From Nitrincola salilacus (GTDB taxonomy: Bacteria; Pseudomonadota; Gammaproteobacteria; Pseudomonadales; Balneatricaceae), in assembly GCF_046271865.1 (NCBI RefSeq), contig NZ_CP176580.1, forward strand, positions 2,356,001-2,420,000: a stretch of 64,000 nt of DNA, read 5' to 3'. The notes beneath the pieces are model-generated. The model saw only the letters and a program-made list of their open reading frames with translations, was not told the DNA's origin and searched no databases. Shown here in pieces: positions 9,518-18,414 of this stretch (position 1 is the first letter of the stretch; the number at the start of each line of letters is the position of its first letter). Made by a program: the position numbers and the translations under genes.

Positions 9518-10726
9518 TTACCCTGCCGCAGCCAACTGGCCGAAAATTCTGAAACCGCCAATATAGGTGCCTGCAGCAGAGCCCAGTGTGGCGAAGAAAA
9601 ACACCAGCAATGTGCGTGATACCCTGTTTTTCCACCAACCGCGAACTGAAGTGACATCATGACGCAGATGAGAAAAATCACCGACAGTCGGTTTACGCAT
9701 GTAAAGCTCAACTCCTGCCGCTACAAACCCAGCGCCGATAGTTGGGTTTAACGATGTGAAAGGTGCAGCGAAAAAACCGGCAATGATGGTCAAAGGGTGG
9801 CCGCCTGCCAGCAGCACACCTATGCCAGTCAAGGTGCCATTGATCAGGAACCAGTCCAACACCAGTTGCCAACCCAGCTCTGTGTTACGACTGAATCCAA
9901 TCACAAAGCCAATAATCACCAGCGCAATAATCGCCAACGGGATATACTTCGGCCAACGACTGCCAGGTGGAACTGAATCGAGCAGAGCACGCTGAATCGA
10001 TGGATCTTCCGGCAGATGCCCCTCAAGGCTCTCACTCATCCCTTGCAGATGGCCAGCACCTATCACGACCAGCACTTTTTTATAGCGGCTATCACCATTG
10101 TCTTCCGCCAGACGCAGCGCCATATAGTGATCACGTTCGGTAATCAAAGCCTGATACAGATGCTCGGATTCCTCGGCAAACTCATTGAAGGTGGATTGCA
10201 GAACATCCCCCTCTTTAAGCTTTTCGATCTCCTCAGCGCTGACCTTATCCTTGGTGACAAGGCTGCCAATAATGCCGCCTATCAACCCCGAACGCTGCCA
10301 CCAGGGCACGCTTCGATAAACACGCTTCAGGGTGGTGCCGATATCACGGTCGATCAGCAGTAATGGAATATCCGCCGCCTGCGCCTCTTCAATGGCGGCT
10401 TTCATCTCTTCACCCGGGGCAATACCAGACTCCTCAGCAACGCGCTGCTGATAGGCACCCAGAGCGAGGCTTGCTGCTACCATACCCGCCTTGCCCTGGC
10501 GAATGACCTGAAACAGATCCATTTTTTCGAGGGCATTGGGATCAATGATCGACTTGTAACGTGTCGGGCAAAGCTCGATCGCCACAGCATCAAACTCACC
10601 GGAACGAATCAGCCCACGGACCTCATCTGCACTGGCTTTGGATACATGGGCGGTGCCCAACAAGGTATATTCAGTATCATGCTTCTTCAGCACCTTACGC
10701 GGGCCGGCTGTAATCGCAGTAGTCAT
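9518..10726 (-). CDS. TraB/PrgY-family membrane protein
   Basis: A 402-residue protein of the TraB/PrgY/GumN family. The N-terminal domain has GTAHVSKAS at about residues 24-32 and GAGHLQGM near residue 225, which hold the putative metal-binding residues of these predicted metalloprotease-like proteins. The C-terminal third has four or five hydrophobic helices (IPLAIIALVIIGFVIGF onward). Enterococcal relatives affect peptide pheromone signalling, but the function in proteobacteria is not settled. Probably co-transcribed with ybaK. Confidence 0.85.
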   Translation of the reverse strand: MTTAITAGPRKVLKKHDTEYTLLGTAHVSKASADEVRGLIRSGEFDAVAIELCPTRYKSIIDPNALEKMDLFQVIRQGKAGMVAASLALGAYQQRVAEESGIAPGEEMKAAIEEAQAADIPLLLIDRDIGTTLKRVYRSVPWWQRSGLIGGIIGSLVTKDKVSAEEIEKLKEGDVLQSTFNEFAEESEHLYQALITERDHYMALRLAEDNGDSRYKKVLVVIGAGHLQGMSESLEGHLPEDPSIQRALLDSVPPGSRWPKYIPLAIIALVIIGFVIGFSRNTELGWQLVLDWFLINGTLTGIGVLLAGGHPLTIIAGFFAAPFTSLNPTIGAGFVAAGVELYMRKPTVGDFSHLRHDVTSVRGWWKNRVSRTLLVFFFATLGSAAGTYIGGFRIFGQLAAAG

Positions 10727-10845
10727 AAATCTGGCAGGAATTCCTGTCTGTTATTGGCGTAGCAACGGGTTAAAGAGCATGGATTATCCCTTAACAACCG
10801 GCAATAACCAAGTCATGCAGAATAAACTCAAAAGTTTTCATCCAT

Positions 10846-11967
10846 CTATTCTTTCTTCAGCAGCAACCAGGTTCTGGCATAATCGCTGATGTGTCGATTA
10901 TTGGCATGATAATGATCCCAGTCACGGTAGTAGCCACTGAGCCAATCCAACTGATAGAGGTTATCAGCAAAAGCCCCTCCCGTATCTGCCAGTACAGTCA
11001 AGCGATAGGTGGTTTGACCCGACTCTGTGGTCTCAAGCAGTATCAGACGCCCCAACCCCAACTGAAAGATATCACCGGCCACTGTCACACGTGGCTTGAC
11101 CGGAATTTTGTAGTCCGCATCACGGCCGTAGCCCAGCACACCCGGAACTTCTTTGAAATACCAGTAACGCTCCTGCTCTTCTGGCTTACGGGTACGATCA
11201 TAGGCAATGCCGTTGTTTCGGTGCACATTGAAGTAGCGGCGCTTACCATCCTGTTCCAGCACCGCTGTTCCTTGCAGCAGGGCGCCTTCAAGGTCCGCAC
11301 GGCTTAGCCAGATCAATGGGGGCGCCAGAGCCGGTTCTGTTTCCAGCGCACCGGCCAGAACCGCCTGCTTGCCCAGGCGTGCTCGTGTCAAACTGGGCAA
11401 ACTGTCGGCCTCATCCAGTGATAGCTTGGCTTCGTCATAAGGCAGCCCGTAAAGCGCATGAGGTTTATCTGCTGTTTTGACATCGCTACCCTCTGCCATA
11501 CGCACGTAGTACTTAGTCAGCAGCAGCTTGTCCTGTGGGATCTTCTGCAACAGTGGTTTACCTTCCGAAAGGCTTGCTGCTCTTGCTCGATCCGGAGACC
11601 ACTGAACCAGTTCAAAGGATTTCTGAATAAACGCCGGATCGGCAAGGCGTGATGCGCGACCGGCTTGCCGATCCTCTTGCACCACCTGACAGATGAATGC
11701 CAAGGTGGACTCAATACGGGCCTGAGGCACAGCGATCTGACTGAGCTTGCCACCATGGATGGCAGCAGGGTCATACTCACTACCTTGCTTGAGATATGTC
11801 AGCGTTTCTTGAGCCACTGAACACAGGTCTTCGCTGTATTCTGGCCAGTCGCCCTTGCCAAGGGCATCAGATGTTCTGAACTCAGGGGCGGCCAGGGAAA
11901 AAGTTGGAAGTGTTAATAGCAGTATTGTTGATAGCGGCTTACGTAAATAACAGCAGATGAAATTCAT
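10846..11967 (-). CDS. MltA/3D-domain-like periplasmic protein
   Basis: A 373-residue secreted protein: a hydrophobic signal segment (STILLLTLPTFSLA) ends near residue 26. Near the C-terminus LADTGGAFADNLYQLDWLSGYYRDW resembles the 3D (double-psi barrel) domain of MltA-type lytic transglycosylases, which cleave peptidoglycan glycan strands. The central region (KYYVRMAEGSD, YGLPYDEAKLSLDEAD, LTRARL) agrees with MltA-related proteins. Its start overlaps the kinase stop by 4 bases (ATGA), implying translational coupling. Activity is inferred. Confidence 0.6.
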   Translation of the reverse strand: MNFICCYLRKPLSTILLLTLPTFSLAAPEFRTSDALGKGDWPEYSEDLCSVAQETLTYLKQGSEYDPAAIHGGKLSQIAVPQARIESTLAFICQVVQEDRQAGRASRLADPAFIQKSFELVQWSPDRARAASLSEGKPLLQKIPQDKLLLTKYYVRMAEGSDVKTADKPHALYGLPYDEAKLSLDEADSLPSLTRARLGKQAVLAGALETEPALAPPLIWLSRADLEGALLQGTAVLEQDGKRRYFNVHRNNGIAYDRTRKPEEQERYWYFKEVPGVLGYGRDADYKIPVKPRVTVAGDIFQLGLGRLILLETTESGQTTYRLTVLADTGGAFADNLYQLDWLSGYYRDWDHYHANNRHISDYARTWLLLKKE

Positions 11968-13670
11968 GTACTAATGTTCCCAGAAACGTTCCCAGAGGAG
12001 CTGATAAGTGGAGCGGCCGACGGCAATTCAAACGTCAATGTCGTACCTTTGTCGGGATTACTTGATAGAGAAACATGGCCACCTAACACACCTGTCACGA
12101 TACTGTATACAAGATGCAGCCCAAGTCCAGACCCACCCTGCCCCAGTCGTGTCGTATAAAAAGGATCGAACGCATGTTTAACCTGTTCTGATGACATTCC
12201 ATGTCCATCATCGGTTATACGCAATAAAAGCGCGTGTTCGTTAATCAACTCCGCGGCTATCACAATAGTGCCGACCTCTTTTTGATCAAAACCATGAAAA
12301 ACCGCATTGTTAAAACAGTTGCTGATCACCTGACCCAAGGGGCCCGGATAGCTATCTACCAGAATGTCATCCGGTATCTGAATATGAACCTGATGCTGAG
12401 TCCTCTTGATGCCAGGTCGCAGTGTCGATATTACTTCCTCAACAACTTCAAGCAGATTGAACACACGTCTTCGTGAGCTGGATTGATCCACAGCCACCTG
12501 CTTGAAATGAGATACCTGTTCTGAAGCAGCGTTGAGGCTACGGTACATAATACCTGTGGCCTCATCTACCAGACTGATAAATTGATCGAGGCTGGAACGT
12601 TTGAGCGCACCCTGTTCCAGCTGTTTTCGAAAATGCCTGGTATTATCCTGCAAGGCGGTTGATACGGTCAGCGCGCTGCCTATTGGCGTATTTATCTCAT
12701 GAGCAATTCCCGCTACGATCCCGCCAAGAGAGGCCAGTTTCTCGGACTGGATAAGGTTTTCCTGCATCAACTTCAGTGAAATCAACGCCTCTTCCAGCTC
12801 CTGGTTGGTCAAGGTCAGCTCAGCGGTTCTCTCTTCGACCCTTTCTTCCAGACTTTTACTCCATGACCGTAGCTGAAGATTAGCCGCCTCCAATTGCACA
12901 CTGGCCTCTTTAATAGCCTGCTCCTTATCTGACAGTTTTGTAAGCATCTGATTAAAATGCTGAACCAGGTCATTCATCTCATCATGAGAATTCACGCTTA
13001 CCTGTGTCGATAAATCACCCGAATCCGTAATATGCTCAATATTATGCACGATGCTTCTCAGTGGGCGCGTAACAAAGTGTGAAATACCAGCAGCAAGCAG
13101 CATTCCGGCAAGCAGCAGCATTCCTATCGCAACCATGACAGTTCGCTCAATGATCTGCCTGATCTGATGATCCACCCTTTTGGGCGAAAAACCGATCATG
13201 ACATAACCCTGTGATCGACCATCAAAAATTATGGGCAAGTAAACATCGTAGCTACTTTGGTTTCTATAGGTTACTGGACCATGAATATCCTGAATGGTTT
13301 CAAGCTCATCATCGGACAGGACTTTGCCAATCTCATCAATATTCCGGTGTGAAAGCACTTCGCCGGACAGGCTGATAACAGCCATCTCTGTAAGGATTTC
13401 AGATACAGCGGGCACTCTCAGATAGCGCGATATGCCCCAGGTGAACTCACGGCCGGCCTCTTCAAAATCCCCTCCCCACTCCAGCTCAGTCTTGATAGCT
13501 TCTTCAAACTGCAGGGCAGCAAGGGCCGCATCGGAGTGAATATTCTGCAGAAAGGCTTGCTTGACCGTTGTAACATTTATCCAGGTGACCACACACAGCG
13601 AAAGGAGCAGGCAACCGCCGCCAATAAGGAAGATTTTCTTGAACAAGGTGGGACGAAAATGATCAGTCAC
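11964..13670 (-). CDS. membrane sensor histidine kinase
   Basis: A 568-residue kinase. TM1 is at about 13-32, a periplasmic sensor domain at 33-175, TM2 at 178-199, HAMP at about 200-250, a coiled coil at 250-310, then the dimerisation domain with H324 in GIAHEINTP. The ATPase lobe has CFNNAVFHGF, DDGHGMS and GGSGLGLHLVYS. It resembles two-component kinases that lack a linked receiver; no response regulator gene is adjacent. It sits between a substrate-binding protein gene (6 bases upstream) and the MltA-like gene (4-base overlap), so these three probably form one operon. Confidence 0.9.
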   Translation of the reverse strand: MTDHFRPTLFKKIFLIGGGCLLLSLCVVTWINVTTVKQAFLQNIHSDAALAALQFEEAIKTELEWGGDFEEAGREFTWGISRYLRVPAVSEILTEMAVISLSGEVLSHRNIDEIGKVLSDDELETIQDIHGPVTYRNQSSYDVYLPIIFDGRSQGYVMIGFSPKRVDHQIRQIIERTVMVAIGMLLLAGMLLAAGISHFVTRPLRSIVHNIEHITDSGDLSTQVSVNSHDEMNDLVQHFNQMLTKLSDKEQAIKEASVQLEAANLQLRSWSKSLEERVEERTAELTLTNQELEEALISLKLMQENLIQSEKLASLGGIVAGIAHEINTPIGSALTVSTALQDNTRHFRKQLEQGALKRSSLDQFISLVDEATGIMYRSLNAASEQVSHFKQVAVDQSSSRRRVFNLLEVVEEVISTLRPGIKRTQHQVHIQIPDDILVDSYPGPLGQVISNCFNNAVFHGFDQKEVGTIVIAAELINEHALLLRITDDGHGMSSEQVKHAFDPFYTTRLGQGGSGLGLHLVYSIVTGVLGGHVSLSSNPDKGTTLTFELPSAAPLISSSGNVSGNIST

Positions 13671-13676
13671 AGCCTG

Positions 13677-14615
13677 TCATCCTGCTTCAGGCATTTCGGA
13701 TACCGATTGTGTATCGGATATCAAACCCTTCCCGATCAGCCACTCACGAGCCACCTGATCAACTGATTTGTTATCGATATCGACAGCGTAATTCAACTGA
13801 ATCATCTCCTTATCATTCAGAAACCCTGGCAATGAGTTTAATAGTGATTCCAGCTCAGGATGGCGTTCCAGTACCTCGCGCCTGATAACCGGTGCGGGAT
13901 TATAAACAGGGAAAAATCCGAGATCATCCTCCAGAACGACCAGATCATGCGCGTATATCTGAGGGTCCGTGGCAAAAGCCATACCCACTTGCAAACGACC
14001 CCGCTGGAGCAGGCTGTAAGCTGGACGGTTCCCTTGTAACTCAATGATGTTTCCAGGACCAAAGCTGAACCCATAGTGCTGCAGCATCTGTCTCAATCCA
14101 TCTGGACGGCGGATAAAAACCCCATCCGCTCCCATGGTCAATGATGAATCAATTTGTGCCAGCACGCCAAGATCAGAAATGCTTGCCAACCGATGTGTTT
14201 CGGCGAGTTTAGCTGGAACCACCAGAGAATATGTATTGTTCAACGACGCCTTGTCGAGCCATATCAAGCCTCTCTCTTCATCCAGCCCCTTCACAGCAGT
14301 ATAGAGCTTCTCGGCATCGGCAATCACCTCCGGGTCACTCAGCCGGTGAATGGCAGAATAAGCCGTGCCGGTATACTCCCAGTAAAGGTCAATTTTCTGA
14401 TCAAGAATGGCCTGACGTATCTCAATGGTGCTCAGATTGAGCTCTTCTTCGACAACAAAACCTCGTTCCTGCAGTATCAGAGAGGTGATGCGCGCAAGTA
14501 AAAACTGCTCGGTGAAATTCTTGCCCCCAAGCACTATTCTGTGCTCTTCGGCCTGCAACCATGAACTCTGGATAAAAGCCAATAACAAGCAACCCGTCAT
14601 CAGAATGGATTTCAT
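13677..14615 (-). CDS. glycine betaine/choline-type (OpuAC) substrate-binding protein
   Basis: A 312-residue periplasmic protein. The signal peptide MKSILMTGCLLLAFIQSSWLQA is followed by HRIVLGGKNFTEQFLLARI, the start typical of quaternary-amine binding proteins (ProX/OsmF group). DLYWEYTGTA and KIDLYWEY are family signatures. No permease or ATPase gene lies nearby; instead a histidine kinase follows directly. It may therefore deliver ligand information to the kinase, rather than feed a transporter. Ligand identity is not shown by the sequence. Confidence 0.85.
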   Translation of the reverse strand: MKSILMTGCLLLAFIQSSWLQAEEHRIVLGGKNFTEQFLLARITSLILQERGFVVEEELNLSTIEIRQAILDQKIDLYWEYTGTAYSAIHRLSDPEVIADAEKLYTAVKGLDEERGLIWLDKASLNNTYSLVVPAKLAETHRLASISDLGVLAQIDSSLTMGADGVFIRRPDGLRQMLQHYGFSFGPGNIIELQGNRPAYSLLQRGRLQVGMAFATDPQIYAHDLVVLEDDLGFFPVYNPAPVIRREVLERHPELESLLNSLPGFLNDKEMIQLNYAVDIDNKSVDQVAREWLIGKGLISDTQSVSEMPEAG

Positions 14616-14777
14616 ACTGTGATCCTCAGAGTCCGTGGAAAATTCGATATCAAGAAGGTGTGCAGAACAGTTTCATATAACAGAATAGAAGCTACAACAT
14701 GAAATGGGAATATGAAATGGTGGAAATTTTCCTGCCCCCGTACTACCCAGCGCCATGAACTGATAAGAAAAAGCTAT

Positions 14778-17201
14778 TCATTCGGGCAAAGACGCCTTTT
14801 TCCACTTCTGATGAAACTCCGGCATTGGAATCGGCTTGCTGTATAAGTAACCTTGCATACAAACCCCATCATATTGGCGTAGCCAGTCGGCTTGGTCGAG
14901 CTGCTCCACTCCCTCGGCTACTGTTTTAAGGTTCAGCGTCTGTGCAATCGCCATAATACAGGCGACCAGTGCAGCGTCCTGGTTGTCGTGCGTGATGTCA
15001 TTGATGAAGGACTTATCGATCTTCACCGTATCGACCGGCAACTGCTTCAAATAACTCAGTGAGCTGTATCCCGTACCAAAATCGTCCAAAGCGAAGGTTA
15101 TGCCCAAGGATTTCAGTTGTCGCATAATCTCAATGGCATCGGAAATGTTTTGTATCGCGACACCTTCGGTGATCTCAAACTCCAACCGTTGCCCAGTCAG
15201 GCCATAGCGGAACAACGTGGCTTTCACGTTTTCAACATAGTCCGGGTGAAACAATTCACGCGCGCTCACATTGAGGGAGATGCGCAGATTGTCCGGCAGT
15301 TGGTGGTCTATCTTGTCAGCGGCGAGGTATTGGCACACCCGATCTATTACCAACTGCCCCACCTCATGGATCATGTTGGAGTTTTCCAGGAAATTGATGA
15401 AGTGGATGGGGGTCAGCAAACCTTGAGTGGGGTGCTGCCAGCGTAATAGTGCCTCGGCACTGACCAGAGCGCCATCAAACTGGCTCACGATGGGCTGCAG
15501 ATAGACTTCAAACTGGTCTTCCAGCAAAGCTTGCCGTAAATCGTGCTCCAATTGAACCAAACGTGTAGCTTCGGTGGCCATTGAGAGCTGAAACAGTTCA
15601 TGCCGATGTTTGCCATTGCGTTTGGCTTGATACATGGCGGTATCGGCAAAGCGCAGCATCTCTTCTACCGACTCGTCTTGTGTGGAATAAATGGCGATGC
15701 CGATACTGGCCGACATGCGGAACTCATGCTCGCCAATACGAATGGGTACATTGATACGAACATTAAGCGCTTCGGCCAGATAAGCGGCTTTGCTTTCAGC
15801 GTCCTCAAGTTGTTCGGATAGCTCAGGCAAGCTCAGCACAAATTCATCGCCACCCACCCGCGCTAAGGTATCGGTACTGCGCATCTGTACTTTCATGCGC
15901 TCACTCAGCACAACCAGCAGTTGATCACCAATGCTATGCCCCATGGTATCGTTGATGCGTTTGAAGTCGTCAATATCGACGAACATCACCGCGCCATACT
16001 GTCCGTTCCGTTGAGCGCGGCGAATGTCCATTTCCAAACGGTCTAAAATCAAATTCCGGTTGGGTAAATCGGTAAGAGTGTCGTAATAGGCGAGGTGTTC
16101 AACGTGCGCTTCCGCTGCCACGCGGTCGGTGATATCACCCGCAATGGAGAGAACGCATGTTGAGCCTGAGAAGGAAAACGGGATACGCGTGACCTGAACA
16201 GTGCGCTCTACGTTGTAGATGTCGGTCAGGGTAGCACTGTCGTGGTTAATGCGTTCGTTATGACTCAGCACCCGCATCACTTCATCGGCAATCCGGTCTG
16301 CTTCCAGTAAATTCAGGCTTTGTTGTAATTCGAGATAATTTTGCCCAATCAGGCCCTCTATATCCGTTCCATAAAACTCGGCCATGCGTTGATTGGCAAA
16401 CACAATTTCATGCTGATTGTTAAGCACAAACAATAGGTTAGGGCTTGAATCTACAACAACACGTAACTGCAGCTCACTGGCCTTAAGTTTAGCTTGCGAG
16501 CTATCGACTTGTTCGATGAATTGGTTTGTGGAATCCACAATAAAACCCAATTCATCGCGCTTATGGCCTAAAGGATGTTTAATGCTGCGTTGGCCAAGTT
16601 TGCGTTGACTCACCGAACCGATTTGATCTGCAATGTTGGTTAGCGGACTGGTCAACAAACGGTTAAACAGGAGCAGGAGGATCAAGGCAAGAAATATATT
16701 GCTGACCAAGCCCGATAAAAAGATATACAACGCTCTCCCGTAAAAAGGGGCCATGGCCATATCATTATCTAAAGCAAGAATCAGCGTTCCTTCGACATTG
16801 CCATTGTCTGGATTCACCAGCGGATATTGGTACTCTTTAGACAAACCGCCCAAAAACCATTGCGTGAAGGAAGAGGTTCGTGAAGGTTGGATCGCAGCTG
16901 CATAGGCCGCGAGCACATTTTTCCGGTCATCCAGAATGCTGACTTGATGCAGGAAACGATAATTTCGCAAACCGCGGATGACCTCTTCCGCCAGTACATT
17001 GTCGAGCAGATACACCGCCCTTTGGGCAGAGCTGCCACTGACTAAGGCAATTTCATCAAGCTGAGTCTGAAATTGGCGAACCTGCGTGCGTGCATCAATC
17101 ATAACTTGTAAGGCAGCACCTAATAGCCCGATCAAGACGGCAACAAGCACTGCATTACGGGCCAGCCGAACCGAGATCCGTTGGAAAAAGTCGACGCTCA
17201 T
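14778..17201 (-). CDS. membrane GGDEF-EAL protein with PAS domain
   Basis: An 807-residue c-di-GMP enzyme. TM1 is at about 15-34, a periplasmic sensor follows, TM2 is at about 158-180, then a HAMP-like linker and a PAS domain at about 250-370. The GGDEF domain keeps RVGGDEF near residue 450, so cyclase activity is possible. The EAL domain keeps AEALLRW near residue 582, DDFGTGYSSL and AEGVE, so phosphodiesterase activity is also possible. Which activity dominates cannot be decided. It is divergent from a periplasmic binding protein gene, a pairing that could supply its sensory input. Confidence 0.93.
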   Translation of the reverse strand: MSVDFFQRISVRLARNAVLVAVLIGLLGAALQVMIDARTQVRQFQTQLDEIALVSGSSAQRAVYLLDNVLAEEVIRGLRNYRFLHQVSILDDRKNVLAAYAAAIQPSRTSSFTQWFLGGLSKEYQYPLVNPDNGNVEGTLILALDNDMAMAPFYGRALYIFLSGLVSNIFLALILLLLFNRLLTSPLTNIADQIGSVSQRKLGQRSIKHPLGHKRDELGFIVDSTNQFIEQVDSSQAKLKASELQLRVVVDSSPNLLFVLNNQHEIVFANQRMAEFYGTDIEGLIGQNYLELQQSLNLLEADRIADEVMRVLSHNERINHDSATLTDIYNVERTVQVTRIPFSFSGSTCVLSIAGDITDRVAAEAHVEHLAYYDTLTDLPNRNLILDRLEMDIRRAQRNGQYGAVMFVDIDDFKRINDTMGHSIGDQLLVVLSERMKVQMRSTDTLARVGGDEFVLSLPELSEQLEDAESKAAYLAEALNVRINVPIRIGEHEFRMSASIGIAIYSTQDESVEEMLRFADTAMYQAKRNGKHRHELFQLSMATEATRLVQLEHDLRQALLEDQFEVYLQPIVSQFDGALVSAEALLRWQHPTQGLLTPIHFINFLENSNMIHEVGQLVIDRVCQYLAADKIDHQLPDNLRISLNVSARELFHPDYVENVKATLFRYGLTGQRLEFEITEGVAIQNISDAIEIMRQLKSLGITFALDDFGTGYSSLSYLKQLPVDTVKIDKSFINDITHDNQDAALVACIMAIAQTLNLKTVAEGVEQLDQADWLRQYDGVCMQGYLYSKPIPMPEFHQKWKKASLPE

Positions 17202-17502
17202 CCTCTACGCCTGATGGTTATTTCTAAGCCAAGTCGTGTCATTACAGGGTCGCTGTTGAGTCGCCGTTAGTGGATAGTATTTGTTTAAGCCAAGCAGTAC
17301 ACATTACACCCCCCAGCCCAAAAACTGTCAACGAGTATCCATAATTGGTTTTTGATAAAACGCTAGTGATAAGAACCAGAATCATGTTGAAAAAGGTAGC
17401 CTCCAGCGTGACCTGCCTGGGGTTTAGATGGCTATATTTATTGGCTACATGGCAGTTTTACTGTTAAATATATAACTCAGTGGTAGCGATTAGGTAGCAA
17501 TA
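17202..17502. other. intergenic region between divergent genes
   Basis: A gap of 301 bases between the GGDEF-EAL gene and the substrate-binding protein gene. It must hold both promoters. I see no RNA gene, no clear palindrome and no credible ORF. Confidence 0.4.
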
Positions 17503-18252
17503 ATGAAATGTACAGCACTTACCTACCTTCTGTTCTGGTTCTCTTGTGTAGCATTTGCCGAGCCCTTAAAGGTTTATGGCTATGATTTGGATTATCGTCT
17601 GCAACCCAGTGGCGAAGGTCACTACCATGCTTTTATTCAAGCCCTTCAAGCGCGGGGCGTTGCCATCGATTTAACGGTGGTTTCTTTAGTACGCGCTTTA
17701 CGTGCGATGGAAGAAGAACCCGCAGCCTGTAACTTCCCGGCGACCATCAATGCAGTCATTCGTTCTTACCCGCAGTTTGCCAATATTCCTTTACTGACCG
17801 GTGATCCGGTAGACGCCATCAGCTTGCGCGTTTTAACGCGCCCGGAAGATCCCGTTATCACAGACATGCAGCAACTGGCTGGCCAGCGCGTGGCCTTGTG
17901 GAACGGGTTAGACCCAGACGCATTTTTGGGGAACGTTGATGCCGTTGTTGAACAAACACCGAATGAAAGTGTACGCGTGCGAATGCTGGATGCTCGGCGA
18001 TTGGATGTGATTATTGGTTTTGTGCCTGATGTGCTGGTGGTTGCCGATGCTTTAAACTTGCCGCCTCCTCATTTCGCAGAAGAGCTGGCATTGTATCGGG
18101 ATGAAGGGGCCTCTATTGTATGCCGCGTAACGCCAGAAAATGAACAGGCTTTATCGCACTTTAACGAGGTCTTGGCTGAAATGAAACGCAGTGGCGAGTT
18201 GCGTGACATTCTAGGACCCTTCGCAGATATTGTGGAAACTGTTGACCCATAG
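17503..18252 (+). CDS. periplasmic substrate-binding protein (SBP_bac_3-like)
   Basis: A 249-residue secreted protein with signal peptide MKCTALTYLLFWFSCVAFA and mature start EPLKVYGYD. Its size and segments such as LAGQRVALWNG and RLDVIIGFVPDVL fit bacterial extracellular solute-binding family 3. Such orphan proteins near c-di-GMP genes often act as sensors. It lies between two c-di-GMP genes (GGDEF-EAL upstream and divergent, GGDEF downstream and co-directional) and has no transporter genes beside it. The ligand is unknown. Confidence 0.75.
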   Translation: MKCTALTYLLFWFSCVAFAEPLKVYGYDLDYRLQPSGEGHYHAFIQALQARGVAIDLTVVSLVRALRAMEEEPAACNFPATINAVIRSYPQFANIPLLTGDPVDAISLRVLTRPEDPVITDMQQLAGQRVALWNGLDPDAFLGNVDAVVEQTPNESVRVRMLDARRLDVIIGFVPDVLVVADALNLPPPHFAEELALYRDEGASIVCRVTPENEQALSHFNEVLAEMKRSGELRDILGPFADIVETVDP

Positions 18253-18414
18253 CCATCTTTGGCAGCCGATAAGGCATTGGCTATGTTCGTACAACATGGC
18301 ATCCCCTTAGCTATGGTCTGGCTTTGTGTGGTTAAAACATGAACATAACATAGCTTGGAGGTAGGTTATTTCACAATCAACCATTTCGCCTATACTTGAA
18401 CACTTGAGGAATCA

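Noticed and set aside
13536..13766. A plus-strand frame across the junction of kinase and binding-protein genes
   Set aside because: Antisense to two well-supported genes and without any family match.
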